From Solimicrobium sp043758755 (lineage in GTDB: Bacteria; Pseudomonadota; Gammaproteobacteria; Burkholderiales; Burkholderiaceae_D), in contig JAYVMW010000016.1 of the NCBI GenBank assembly GCA_043758755.1, forward strand, positions 62,001 through 126,000: a stretch of DNA of 64,000 nt. The letters run 5' to 3'. Made by a program: the position numbers and the translations under genes. Numbering within the stretch: position 1 is the first letter of the stretch; every line of letters begins with the position of its first letter. The notes beneath the pieces were generated by a model. That model ran no database searches and was not told the origin of the DNA. It saw only the letters and a list, made by a program, of their open reading frames with translations. This document shows, piece after piece, positions 26,804 through 36,149 of this stretch.

Positions 26804-27733
26804 TTAGATCTGGTCGTTAAAAAGGCAGTCCGGAATGCCGGCCGCGTCCAGCTGCAGGCTGAACAGACTGCCTGCCAGAGGCATTGCGATCAATTCCTCT
26901 GCGCTCATTTCCTGACGTGAACTGGTCACGGCTAACTGGTTCAGATTCGGTCCGCCAAAGGCCGGGCAGGTTGGATTTTTGGCCGGCACGGCAATGCGCC
27001 TGACCATCCGGCCATCCGGTGCATACTGCACCACCTGCGCCGCACCCCACTGGGCATTCCATAAACAGCCGGCACTGTCGATCACCGAGCCATCCGGGTA
27101 GCCGACCTGCACATTGGCAAACGGGCGAATATCGGACACCTGCGCCGTATCGGAATCGTAATTGCACTGCATGATGGTGCGCTGGAGCGTGTCGGTGAAA
27201 TACATGATGCTGCCGTCCGGGCTGAAGCAAATACTGTTGGCAATGGCCACGGCCGGTAAGGCCAGACGGCGCAAACGGTGCTGCATCGAAAACTGATAGA
27301 AGCTGCCGATCGGGCGTTTATCGCTGGCTTCGTTCATGGTGCCAAAAACGAAATTACCGCTCCGGTCGGTACGGCCATCATTGACCCGCGTGCGCGTTTC
27401 CAGCGCATCCACAGCCACCAGCTGGCGTGCCGGAATTGGCTTGCTGCTGTTTTTGGGCGCGGCACTTTCGATGACTTCGGTCAGGCACAACGCCTTGGCG
27501 GTACCAAGCAATAGTTTGCCGGATACACAGTGTGCAAATGAGCCGACCCGATCCATGGTCGGAAAAATACCCAGCGCACCACTTTGTGGCGTCCAGGCAT
27601 ACAGTCTGGACGAAGCAATATCGGTCCACCACCATTGCCGCAACTGGGCATGCCACGTCAAGCCTTCACCGAGCACGGCCTGCTGAACCAGCGCTGCGTC
27701 CAGCCGCAGAACCGCAGGATCGGAATGCTGCAT
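26804..27733 (-). CDS. SMP-30/gluconolactonase-family sugar lactonase
   Basis: 309 residues, six-bladed propeller lactonase of the SMP-30/regucalcin family: the metal ligand Glu in VLGEGLTWH, Asn in VNDGRTDRSGNFVFGTMNE, NSICFSPDGSIMYFTDT, the Asp in GYPDGSVID and LNQLAVTSSR. By context it hydrolyses galactono-lactone (or L-arabinono-lactone) to the acid, the second step after the SDR dehydrogenase. It is the first gene of the minus-strand transport operon, with a probable regulator site about 85 bp upstream of its start. Confidence 0.88.
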   Translation of the reverse strand: MQHSDPAVLRLDAALVQQAVLGEGLTWHAQLRQWWWTDIASSRLYAWTPQSGALGIFPTMDRVGSFAHCVSGKLLLGTAKALCLTEVIESAAPKNSSKPIPARQLVAVDALETRTRVNDGRTDRSGNFVFGTMNEASDKRPIGSFYQFSMQHRLRRLALPAVAIANSICFSPDGSIMYFTDTLQRTIMQCNYDSDTAQVSDIRPFANVQVGYPDGSVIDSAGCLWNAQWGAAQVVQYAPDGRMVRRIAVPAKNPTCPAFGGPNLNQLAVTSSRQEMSAEELIAMPLAGSLFSLQLDAAGIPDCLFNDQI

Positions 27734-27814
27734 TTTGTCTCCCTGTTTATTTTAGTTTTGAATGCCTAGTTTACGAAACAGCAGAATATCATTCAAATAT
27801 ATTTATTGCGGTTT

Positions 27815-27834
27815 GCTATACAAAAAACATATAG
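27815..27834. promoter_or_regulatory. Candidate LysR operator, copy 1
   Basis: GCTATACAAAAAACATATAG lies upstream of the lactonase-transport operon. A very similar sequence (TATCAAAAACATATATG, 36047-36063) precedes the TonB receptor at the other end of the locus. On the minus strand both read ATATG, a run of T, then TATA, which fits the T-N11-A pattern bound by LysR regulators. The locus encodes one such regulator, so a shared operator is likely, though unproven. Confidence 0.4.
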
Positions 27835-27862
27835 AATTACCCAGCCAGTGCTGATTTGGCAA

Positions 27863-30379
27863 TTAATGCAGCGTCAGTTTATAAACCGGGATCAGCGTGA
27901 CCCGGTTCAGGCTGGCGATTTGCGCTTTACCGGAAAAATCAGGGCGGGATTCATTGGGCAAATAAATCGGCGCATCCTGGCGCAACGGCAAAACTGACAG
28001 CGCGAGATTGTTGTGTGGATGATTTTTTAATCCAATCTGCCAGGCGTAGCCCCAGTAGTACCAGTCATCGATCAGGCTGATGCCGGAAAACAGCCGTCCG
28101 ATATCGCCAACAAAATCGATCCCGAGCAGGACGTCATCGATATCCGGCGAGTGCAGTGCCTGTTGCAACTGCGGCTCGGGTAGCGCGATGCGCCAGGTGG
28201 CAGCGCTGCTGAAACTTTCCGGCTTGGGCTCCTGCGCAGCATGCGCCACACCACCAGTTAACACGGCAGCGACCGGCCGGGCCGCTCGCTTTAGCGTGCC
28301 TGTCGCTTCGAGCTGCAGCGCAACGACTTCTGCACTCAGGATCTGAAACAAACCCTGCTGCACTGACTGGAGTGGGCGCGAACTTTTCAGCTTTTTCAAT
28401 TCCGTATCTGACAGTGCCGGATACACAGCCATCCTGAATTGATTTTGCGCTGCCGAATGCAGTTCAACACCAGCACCATCAAAATAACTCTGCGCACTGG
28501 TCACGATCAAACGACGCTGGCCGGCCAACCGACCGATGCTGAGTTGCCGGGTTTGCTCCGGGCTCAATATCAGCATGGTGACAGTGCGCTGGCCAGGCCG
28601 AGCAATTTTCAGCACGAGGTCAGGGTGGGACTGAAGTTGGGGCTGCACCAGCAGCAACGCATCCTGTTCACAGATCTGCGCACCGCTTGCACTGATAAAG
28701 GGAGCCAGTTCGCGCGCAAAACCCAGTTCCACGGCAATGCCCTCTGTAGCTGAAAATACATAGGTGACACCGGCTTTACCCTGATCCAGGCGTGCCAGCG
28801 GCTGCACCGTACCGTAGCGCAAAGTGGCCCCCTCCATGTCAAAGTTGACCGGCCAGATGAAATAACTGCCGTCTTGCACCGTAACCGGATGTTGTGGAAA
28901 TTCCACCTTGCTGTGCGGCAGTTGCACGGAAAAGCGCACCTGGTCGTGAGCGGCTATAGGATATTGGCGCACATGATTATTCACAAACACAAAAGCTTGT
29001 TCACCCTGGCTGCGTACCGACCAGCGCAAGCTGCTCAGATCGGCTTCGCCGGCTGGAATCTGCTCCGGTTTTCTGACCGTCATCGGTGCCAGGCGCGCGC
29101 CGAAATCGTTTAAAAAATAATGGTAAGGGCGCAGCAATGTCAGCACGCTGCGCTGCTGCCCATCCGGCCCAAGCGGCGCCTGAAAATCGTAGCTGATCAT
29201 CGGCGTATCGTTATAACCGCCACTCAAGGTACTTTCCTGCATGCCGGTGCCGGCCAGACTGAGCGGATTGCGTCCGCCATAAAACATGTAATAGCCGAGC
29301 AAATTCACGCCGGAGCCAAGTTGCACCGGCAGCATGGCGGCAATATCATCGGCGGAAACCACGGTGCGCCTGCGATACATGGCCGGCAATCCCGCGCCAT
29401 ATTCCGCACCCAGAAATGGTGTCAGTTCCAAATCCAGGTCGGCGCTGCCGACTTCACTGGCTACAGTCTGCGCACCCAGATCGCCACTGACCCTGCTGCC
29501 GAAACGAAAAGCGTAGGTTTCCTTAGGTGGCAAGGCCTGTTGCGATACGCCCCATGGCTCATCCGGATAGCCGCCAAACACCGGCACCACTTCACCCTGC
29601 GGATATATTGTTGCATCCCACCCGGTTACGGTGTACAGCGGCACCGCCATACCGGCCTGCTGGGCCAGCAGCTTTAATGTGTGGATGTGCTGCGCACCCT
29701 GCAGTGCACCACTCAGGTTGAATTCATTTTCGATCTGAATGCCGATCACCGGTCCGCCCTGTTTCCACAACTGGCCTGCAAGTTGCATGCCGATCTGCTG
29801 ATAAAAGCGCCCGACGTAATGCAAATACTGCGGATCATCGCTGCGGGTCGGCATTGCATTGACGACCCAGTCCGGCAGGCCGCCAAAGCGCACTTCTGCG
29901 TGCGACCAGGGTCCTATGCGCACCATGGCCATCAATCCGTTTTTTTTGCACAGCCGCAGAAAGCGGTTTAAATCACGATTGCCCTGCCAGTTGAAGCGAC
30001 CTTCCAGTTCCTCATGATGACTCCAGATCACATAACTGGACACCACGCTGATGCCGGCCGATTTCATTTTTTTTAGTTCCGTATCCCAAGTAACCGCTGG
30101 GCTGCGCGAATAATGAAATTCGCCCATTACCGGCAACCACGGCACGCCATTCCTGATCAGATACTGACTGTTGAGATCGATCTTTTCTCCATCCGGCGCA
30201 ACGTTGTCCGCGGGCGTGGCACTTAAATGGAGATGCCCGCTCAACGGCACTGCCGCCGGCGCGCTGGCGTCGACTTTAAACGTGACGGGCTGGTTCTGCT
30301 CGGCATCTTGCGCCGGTGCGCACTGACAAAACAAAAAAAACGCCAGAACCCTGGCTGATGCGCTGGCAAAATGCTTCAT
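27863..30379 (-). CDS. GH35 beta-galactosidase, secreted
   Basis: 838 residues from the ATG at 30379, chosen for its signal peptide (MKHFASASARVLAFFLFCQC) and a GGGA ribosome binding site. An ATG at 30418 would overlap the aldolase gene. The GH35 catalytic barrel shows MGEFHYSRSP, ISVVSSYVIWSHHE, MVRIGPWSHAEVRFGGLPDW, the acid/base Glu in GIQIENEFN and the nucleophile Glu in FLGAEYGAG. Downstream beta domains make it longer than minimal members. It would release galactose from galacto-oligosaccharides produced by the GH53 enzyme, probably in the periplasm. It is the last gene of the TonB receptor-dgoD-dgoK-dgoA run. Confidence 0.9.
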   Translation of the reverse strand: MKHFASASARVLAFFLFCQCAPAQDAEQNQPVTFKVDASAPAAVPLSGHLHLSATPADNVAPDGEKIDLNSQYLIRNGVPWLPVMGEFHYSRSPAVTWDTELKKMKSAGISVVSSYVIWSHHEELEGRFNWQGNRDLNRFLRLCKKNGLMAMVRIGPWSHAEVRFGGLPDWVVNAMPTRSDDPQYLHYVGRFYQQIGMQLAGQLWKQGGPVIGIQIENEFNLSGALQGAQHIHTLKLLAQQAGMAVPLYTVTGWDATIYPQGEVVPVFGGYPDEPWGVSQQALPPKETYAFRFGSRVSGDLGAQTVASEVGSADLDLELTPFLGAEYGAGLPAMYRRRTVVSADDIAAMLPVQLGSGVNLLGYYMFYGGRNPLSLAGTGMQESTLSGGYNDTPMISYDFQAPLGPDGQQRSVLTLLRPYHYFLNDFGARLAPMTVRKPEQIPAGEADLSSLRWSVRSQGEQAFVFVNNHVRQYPIAAHDQVRFSVQLPHSKVEFPQHPVTVQDGSYFIWPVNFDMEGATLRYGTVQPLARLDQGKAGVTYVFSATEGIAVELGFARELAPFISASGAQICEQDALLLVQPQLQSHPDLVLKIARPGQRTVTMLILSPEQTRQLSIGRLAGQRRLIVTSAQSYFDGAGVELHSAAQNQFRMAVYPALSDTELKKLKSSRPLQSVQQGLFQILSAEVVALQLEATGTLKRAARPVAAVLTGGVAHAAQEPKPESFSSAATWRIALPEPQLQQALHSPDIDDVLLGIDFVGDIGRLFSGISLIDDWYYWGYAWQIGLKNHPHNNLALSVLPLRQDAPIYLPNESRPDFSGKAQIASLNRVTLIPVYKLTLH

Positions 30380-30390
30380 GAAATGTCCCA

Positions 30391-31044
30391 TCAGGTTGAT
30401 GCATTCAGTGCAGTCCATGCTGCAACAAATTCCTGTCCGTGTTGCGCTACCGTTGCCGCATTCATGCCTGGTGCGTACAGCGCAGAACCCAGTCCAAAGC
30501 CGGCCGCACCGGCCCTTACATATTCAATCATTGAGCCGGGTCGAATGCCGCCGACCGGCAACAAGCGCACCGCAGCAGGCAACACCGCGCGCATGGCTTT
30601 TAAAACGGTCGGGGTAACCAGTTCGGCCGGAAATAACTTCAACGCATCGGCACCTGCCTCCAGCGCAGCAAACGCTTCGGTGAGAGTGACCACACCCGGC
30701 ACACAGATCATGTGCCTGTGCTTGGCTGCCCTGATTACGTTTACATCGGCATGTGGCATGACAATGATCTCGGCGCCGGCATCCGATACCTGCTGCACAC
30801 TGAGCGTGGTCAGCACGGTTCCGGCACCGACTACCGTGTCGGCTGGCAGGCTCTTTTTCAATCGTTCGATTGACAAAAGCGCCTGCGGTGAATTCAGCGG
30901 CACTTCAATAATTCTGAAGCCGACCGCATACAATTGCGCGCCCACCGCTTCAACCTCATGCGGCGCAATGCCGCGCAAAATGGCCACCAGTGGTGATGTG
31001 GCAAAGGCGGTATTAAAGCGGGATACAGAATCAGGAATAGTCAT
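30391..31044 (-). CDS. dgoA: 2-dehydro-3-deoxy-6-phosphogalactonate aldolase
   Basis: 217 residues from the ATG at 31044, which leaves an 11-bp gap from dgoK; a longer start would overlap dgoK. The KDPG/KDPGal aldolase motifs are present: VAILRGI at the start, IIEVPLNSP (catalytic Glu region), VGAGTVLT, the Schiff-base Lys in ALKLFPAE and LLPVGGI near the phosphate site. The Asn/Ser combination in VPLNSP is the DgoA rather than the Eda type. It splits KDPGal into pyruvate and glyceraldehyde 3-phosphate, the last step of the De Ley-Doudoroff pathway. Confidence 0.93.
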   Translation of the reverse strand: MTIPDSVSRFNTAFATSPLVAILRGIAPHEVEAVGAQLYAVGFRIIEVPLNSPQALLSIERLKKSLPADTVVGAGTVLTTLSVQQVSDAGAEIIVMPHADVNVIRAAKHRHMICVPGVVTLTEAFAALEAGADALKLFPAELVTPTVLKAMRAVLPAAVRLLPVGGIRPGSMIEYVRAGAAGFGLGSALYAPGMNAATVAQHGQEFVAAWTALNAST

Positions 31045-31055
31045 GTCGGATCGTT

Positions 31056-32024
31056 TCAGATGAGTTGCGCTGCGCGCGCAAGGTGCCACAAACCCGTGGC
31101 AGCGGTATTGTCCAGTATCGTATCAACCGGCAAGTCAAAGCAGGTCATGGCGTGTCGGTAGCGTTGGCACAGTGCCGGTTCACCCACCAGAACCAGTGGC
31201 GTGCCATCCAGACCTGCGGCATTGCGCCAGACCAGGCCGGCCCTGATTTCATGGCCTATCAGCAGACCAGACAGATAATCGGCCAGCCCTTGTGCTGACA
31301 GCTTTTCTGTCAGCCCGAGGGTGCGCACCGCGAACAGCTGATGCATCACACCAAGTTGACCGTCACGCTGTGCTGCACCCACACCGGCCAGAAATGCAGT
31401 GGGCTCGAAAGGTTGTGCTTCTAACGGCAGCAAGCGGCCCAGCACCGAATGATTGCGCAATACCGCAAACAATTCACCGGTCATGTGCGTGGCGAAATCG
31501 ATGATTTTTTCATCGGCGATCTGGACCCATTTGGAATGGGTGCCGGGCAGAACAATACAGGAAGCGGCTCTGGCCTGGGCCACGGCATGCAGTGCTCCGA
31601 CGATCTGGGTTTCTTCACCGCGCATCACATCCGGCGGCAGATCGGTGGCCGCAGTGATGAGCCCTGGCACCAGGTACACATTGGTATTTCTGATCTGACC
31701 CAAAGCAGCCCCCAGCTGAGCGCTGTGTGCAGCGCAGAGCGCGTACGGTACTTCCTGCCAGCCATGTCTGCTGCCCACCATGCCACAGGCAATCACCGGT
31801 AATGCATGATTCTGCTGCCAATCAGCGGTGTAATGATGCAGGGTGCTTGCAAACGCCTGTGCATCGGTCATTTGCGAGGCACCGGCCGCGGCAGTTCGGG
31901 TCTCGAGCACCGCGCCATTCTGACCGAATAAAAAGGCGCGGAAGCCGGTGCTACCCCAATCTACGCCAATCAGTTGCGCATGATCGGGGGCAAGTTGATG
32001 GTCGGTCATGCTCATGTTTACCAT
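31056..32024 (-). CDS. dgoK: 2-dehydro-3-deoxygalactonokinase
   Basis: 322 residues. The kinase family signature is at the N-terminus (LIGVDWGSTGFRAFLF), with CGMVGSRHGW, VPGLI and the substrate/ATP region LPGTHSKWV and FATHMTGELFAVLR. It phosphorylates 2-keto-3-deoxygalactonate at O6 before the DgoA aldolase. The longest start overlaps the dgoD stop by 7 bp (ATG inside the TGGTAA end). In-frame ATGs at 32015 and 32009 are alternatives. The gene is cytosolic and part of the dgoD-dgoK-dgoA run. Confidence 0.92.
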   Translation of the reverse strand: MVNMSMTDHQLAPDHAQLIGVDWGSTGFRAFLFGQNGAVLETRTAAAGASQMTDAQAFASTLHHYTADWQQNHALPVIACGMVGSRHGWQEVPYALCAAHSAQLGAALGQIRNTNVYLVPGLITAATDLPPDVMRGEETQIVGALHAVAQARAASCIVLPGTHSKWVQIADEKIIDFATHMTGELFAVLRNHSVLGRLLPLEAQPFEPTAFLAGVGAAQRDGQLGVMHQLFAVRTLGLTEKLSAQGLADYLSGLLIGHEIRAGLVWRNAAGLDGTPLVLVGEPALCQRYRHAMTCFDLPVDTILDNTAATGLWHLARAAQLI

Positions 32025-33166
32025 TCAGCGACGCTGCCGTCCGGGTGGCGCCACAAAGGATTACGCCAGTCGGGCGCATTTTTGCTGGCTTCAATAACAC
32101 GCTGCTCATCAATTTCCACACCCAATCCCGGTTTGGGCAAGGGCTTGATATAACCGTCAGTGATGGCAAAGTCTTCCCGATTGATCACATAGTCGAGCAG
32201 TTCGGCGCCCTGATTGTAATGAATCCCCATGCTTTGTTCCTGCAGCACGGCATTGTGCGCCACAAAATCGATTTGCAGGCACGAGGCCAGTGCAATCGGC
32301 CCCAGCGGGCAATGCGGTGCCAGCGCGATATCGTACGATTCGGCCATTGCCGCGATTTTGTAGCATTCGGTAATGCCGCCAGCGTGCGACAAGTCGGGCT
32401 GCACAATCGCAATACCACCATCGGCGAACACCCGCTTGAATTCAAAACGCGAAAACATGCGCTCGCCGGCCGCCAGCGGAATTGAGGTTGCTTCTGCCAG
32501 GCGCGGATAATATTCGGCCTGCTCGGCCAATACCGGTTCTTCAACAAACAGTGGCCGGTACGGTTCGAGCTCACGCAACAACACCTTGGCCATCGGTGCA
32601 GAAACGCGCCCATGAAAATCGATTCCGAATTCAATGGTCGATCCAAAGGCACTGCGAATTTCGGCAATCCGTCCGATGGCCCGGTCAACCGACCTGGCAT
32701 TATCGATTATGCCCATTTCTTCGGTGCCATTCATTTTGAAGGTATCAAATCCGGCTGCGCGCAATTTTCTGATGCCGTCAATCACATCTGCCGGACGGTC
32801 ACCGCCGACCCAGCTGTAGGTTTTCATACGATCGCGCACCAGACCGCCGAGCAATTCAGCCACCGGCACACCCAGGGTTTTGCCTTTGATGTCCCACAGT
32901 GCCTGGTCAATTCCGGCGATGGCGCTCATCAAAATCGCACCGCCCCGGTAAAAGCCGCCGCGATACATGGCCTGCCACAGATCATTGATGCGGGCCGGAT
33001 CCTGCCCAATTAAATAGCCGGACATTTCATGCACCGCCGCTTCCACAGTGCGGGCCCGCCCTTCAATGACAGGTTCACCCCAACCGACCACGCCTTCATC
33101 GGTTTCAATCTTTAATAGCATCCAGCGCGGCGGAATGCGGTAGGTGGTGAGTTTGGTAATTTTCAT
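32018..33166 (-). CDS. dgoD: D-galactonate dehydratase, enolase superfamily
   Basis: 382 residues, the usual DgoD length. The magnesium ligands are visible as Asp in FGIDFHGR, Glu in FVEEPVL and Glu in LAAGERM. The catalytic His residues are the one in DFHGR and that in LAPHCPLGP. It removes water from D-galactonate to give 2-keto-3-deoxygalactonate. It follows the TonB receptor after about 105 bp containing a hairpin, and it leads directly into dgoK. Confidence 0.95.
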   Translation of the reverse strand: MKITKLTTYRIPPRWMLLKIETDEGVVGWGEPVIEGRARTVEAAVHEMSGYLIGQDPARINDLWQAMYRGGFYRGGAILMSAIAGIDQALWDIKGKTLGVPVAELLGGLVRDRMKTYSWVGGDRPADVIDGIRKLRAAGFDTFKMNGTEEMGIIDNARSVDRAIGRIAEIRSAFGSTIEFGIDFHGRVSAPMAKVLLRELEPYRPLFVEEPVLAEQAEYYPRLAEATSIPLAAGERMFSRFEFKRVFADGGIAIVQPDLSHAGGITECYKIAAMAESYDIALAPHCPLGPIALASCLQIDFVAHNAVLQEQSMGIHYNQGAELLDYVINREDFAITDGYIKPLPKPGLGVEIDEQRVIEASKNAPDWRNPLWRHPDGSVAEW

Positions 33167-33226
33167 GTGAATTTAAATAAGTATTGAGGGCTCAAAAAAT
33201 GACTGTGCAACATCGGTTGGAATTGG

Positions 33227-33260
33227 ACGGCTGCTTTTTATTGTTACTGCAAGCAGCCGT
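33227..33260. promoter_or_regulatory. Intercistronic hairpin between the TonB receptor and dgoD
   Basis: ACGGCTGCTT (33227-33236) and AAGCAGCCGT (33251-33260) form a perfect 10-bp stem with a 14-nt loop, directly after the TonB receptor stop on the minus strand. There is no clear U tract in that direction. It may therefore be a partial terminator or an mRNA-stabilising structure that sets receptor above enzyme expression. Confidence 0.5.
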
Positions 33261-33271
33261 TGCTGCACAAA

Positions 33272-35914
33272 TTACATTTTGTAGCTGATGCCCAAATTGT
33301 AGCGACGACCATAATCACGGACTTGCTGTTCATACTGGTTGGTTGGATTGACATACACCAATTTCTGATCGGTCAGATTGTCCGCCCCAAAATGCACCTG
33401 CAACTCTTTGGTAATTTGCCTGGACATCGCAAAGCTGACATTCGTTTCTGCATTGTTGACGTAGAACTGTCCTGTGGTCCAACCGGGATCACGGGTGAAT
33501 GCACTGTGATAGGTGGCTGCCAGGCGAGCTTCAAAACCATTGTGTTCATACCACAATGTCACGCCGCCATTTGATTTCATTAATCCATCCACTGGAAAGC
33601 TCTGGTTGTTGGCGCTCTCGGTAATATTGCTGCTGGTGTAGGCATAATTGCTGAATACGCCCAATCCGTTAAATGGCGCCGGCAAACCGGTAAAGGCCTG
33701 CTGGTAAACAAGTTCCAGCCCGCGCACTTCGCCGCCCTGGCCATTGACCGATTCCGAAATCGTGGCAGCCTGCCCGCCAACCGTGGTGTTGTTATTTTCA
33801 ATCTTGATATAGCTTTCCAGTTTCTTGAAGAACGCACCGGCGGACAGCAAGGCGCCTTTCTCAAAATACCATTGGTAGGCCAGGTCAATCTGATCATCCA
33901 GCATCGGTTTCAAAGCGGGATTTCCTGCGCTGCCTGTAATAGGTTGGTTGGTGCCGACCTGACCAGGTGTCAAGGTCTGTGAAGCGCGCAGTTCATCCAG
34001 CGGAGCGCGGGACAGGGCACGCGCCACGCTGAAGCGAACCTGCTGCTCCTGCTTCGGATCGAGCATGTAAATCAGGTTCAGGCTTGGCAGTGCTTCGGTA
34101 TCCGAACCGTCAACCGAAATCGCTGTACCGCTTGAACCACCATTGAGGGATTGCGTGCCTGAACTGGTATGCGTGGTATGAACCAGGCGCACACCCACAT
34201 TGCCACGATACGATTTGTTGAACATGGTTCCCATCAAATCAGCTTGTGCATAAACCGACTCGCTGTTTTCCTTAACATCCCAGCTGGCAATCTGGTCGGA
34301 CAGTGACTGTGCCCGGCCTGCCGCGCTGAAAACGCCTGCTCCGTAGGAATTGGCCAGCGAACCGTTAAAGTCATTGAGTGCGATGAAATCAGGCAATCCA
34401 TCAACATGGACCGTGCCAAAATCTGAATTGGGAATTGCAGCGAGTTGATTCGAATCTGACCAAGACAATTGGTAATAACTCTTCTCGCGGGCGGTGGCAC
34501 GCACGCCGATTTTAATCTTATCGACATCGCCAAAGTTGGTCACGGTGCGGGTCGCGTTCAAATGCAGGGCGCTTAATTCATCTTTGACGTGGCCGCCAAC
34601 ATCAACCTCGGCGTAGCCAGGCTGACCGTAGGAAGCCGGGTTACCGGTTCCAGTTGAAGCGATGCTGTAGTTAGTTGGACCATTGGCGAGATCGTAGGTA
34701 AATGCCGGATAGGCCGTCAGTGTCTGCTGTATGCTTTGCCACGCGCTGTCACGGGTGGCGAGCGAATTGGATAAATCGGCTTCCATTTTCCAGTCGCCGG
34801 CCTTGAATTTGCCATTCAGGCCTGAAGCCACCGTGTGGGAATTCTGGATCCACAGGTTGTCGTTGTTGTTGACCTCGGTATAGTTCACCGTTGCCGCCGT
34901 GACGGTACCGTTCTGGATCGTGGTATTGCTGAAATTACCGCCAGTACCTTCCCAGTTGCCGATATTGCCCTGATAGTAGTGCGAGACTTCAGGCTCGAGG
35001 ATTTTTTGACTTTCATAGTAAACATCACCGGTGATCATCACATCCTGGGCCGGCTTCCATTCAACCTTGGCCAACACGCTGGAGCGTGTATCCGTACCGC
35101 GCTTGGCCTGGTCCTGGAAACCCCATGGTGTTGCAACAGGTTGACCATTGCTGCCAGGGACCGACCCTGCAGTACCACCGGCCACGGTATTAAACGACCA
35201 GTCTTCGATCAATTTTTCAACCGATGGCTGCTTTTGATAACTGGCGGCCAACGCCACGCCCAAAGTATGATTGTTAAACTGATCGACATACAACGTACCC
35301 AGGCGCGGTCCGGTATCAGGCGCACCGCCGATTTCCTTGCCTAACTGGGAGTACAGCGCATCTGCCTTAAAGGTAATCTGGCGATCTGCGAACTTCAATG
35401 GTGACACGGTCAGCAGGTCGATCGTGGTTGCGATACCGCCTTCGATCAAATCCGCCGATTGGGTTTTGTAGACATTGGCGCCAACCAACGACTCAGCAGG
35501 AAACTGTTCAAAGCGCACTGCACGGTTCGGTTCCGGTGAAGCCAGTTCGCGACCATCAATGGTCGCCGCTATAAACCGTGGACCCAGTCCGCGCGCCACG
35601 ACCTGACTTGCATTGCCACGATCGATACCTGACTGCAAACCCGGCAGGCGAGCCAGTGATTCCGCAATGGTCGTATCAGGCAATTTTCCAATATCTTCAG
35701 AAGAAATGACTTCCAGCATTTCGTTTGAATCTTCTTTGACTGAAAGGGCGTTATCCATCGATTCACGCACACCAACCACCGTAATTTGCTGGGGCGCATC
35801 GGCAGCAATGGCAGCAGTGGCACCGGCGCCTGGTGCAGCCTGCTGAGCCAGGACACTCAATGCCGGCAACGCGAAGATGGTACCTATAATCCAACTTATT
35901 CTTTTTTGTTTCAT
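33272..35914 (-). CDS. TonB-dependent receptor of the galactan locus
   Basis: 880 residues with a signal peptide (ISWIIGTIFALPALSVLAQ). The plug domain has the carbohydrate-type receptor pattern VVGVRESMDNALSVKEDSNEMLEVISSEDIG in pieces, then IAESLARLPG, VVARGLGPRFIAATIDGRE and VNVYKTQSADLIEGGI-like elements. The long barrel ends YNLGISYKM. This subgroup usually imports oligosaccharides, so it probably takes up galactan fragments. It is the first gene of the second minus-strand run (receptor, dgoD, dgoK, dgoA, GH35). A candidate regulator site lies 130 bp upstream. Confidence 0.9.
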   Translation of the reverse strand: MKQKRISWIIGTIFALPALSVLAQQAAPGAGATAAIAADAPQQITVVGVRESMDNALSVKEDSNEMLEVISSEDIGKLPDTTIAESLARLPGLQSGIDRGNASQVVARGLGPRFIAATIDGRELASPEPNRAVRFEQFPAESLVGANVYKTQSADLIEGGIATTIDLLTVSPLKFADRQITFKADALYSQLGKEIGGAPDTGPRLGTLYVDQFNNHTLGVALAASYQKQPSVEKLIEDWSFNTVAGGTAGSVPGSNGQPVATPWGFQDQAKRGTDTRSSVLAKVEWKPAQDVMITGDVYYESQKILEPEVSHYYQGNIGNWEGTGGNFSNTTIQNGTVTAATVNYTEVNNNDNLWIQNSHTVASGLNGKFKAGDWKMEADLSNSLATRDSAWQSIQQTLTAYPAFTYDLANGPTNYSIASTGTGNPASYGQPGYAEVDVGGHVKDELSALHLNATRTVTNFGDVDKIKIGVRATAREKSYYQLSWSDSNQLAAIPNSDFGTVHVDGLPDFIALNDFNGSLANSYGAGVFSAAGRAQSLSDQIASWDVKENSESVYAQADLMGTMFNKSYRGNVGVRLVHTTHTSSGTQSLNGGSSGTAISVDGSDTEALPSLNLIYMLDPKQEQQVRFSVARALSRAPLDELRASQTLTPGQVGTNQPITGSAGNPALKPMLDDQIDLAYQWYFEKGALLSAGAFFKKLESYIKIENNNTTVGGQAATISESVNGQGGEVRGLELVYQQAFTGLPAPFNGLGVFSNYAYTSSNITESANNQSFPVDGLMKSNGGVTLWYEHNGFEARLAATYHSAFTRDPGWTTGQFYVNNAETNVSFAMSRQITKELQVHFGADNLTDQKLVYVNPTNQYEQQVRDYGRRYNLGISYKM

Positions 35915-36042
35915 TTTGTCTCCCGTTTATATAACCACTGATTGGAATGGTTTCTTTTAGTAGCAGCTCTGGATCGTTTTTATAATGCAGCTTGAATACT
36001 AATGATTCTGAAAATTTAAAACCAATAGTTAATTTGGCGATT

Positions 36043-36063
36043 GATATATCAAAAACATATATG
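36043..36063. promoter_or_regulatory. Candidate LysR operator, copy 2
   Basis: A palindrome-like AT-rich site, GATATATC then AAAAACATATATG, lies upstream of the TonB receptor gene. It shares the core CAAAAACATATA with the site at 27815-27834. Both would be bound by the same LysR-type regulator if the two halves of the galactan locus are co-regulated. The site is inferred from similarity only. Confidence 0.4.
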
Positions 36064-36149
36064 TTTGGCTACTGCAGCAATCTGGCAGTCTGCGGTGTGG
36101 TGAAGGGAATGATCATGCGTGGTGCTGCGCTGAAAAAATTTGACGGCAA

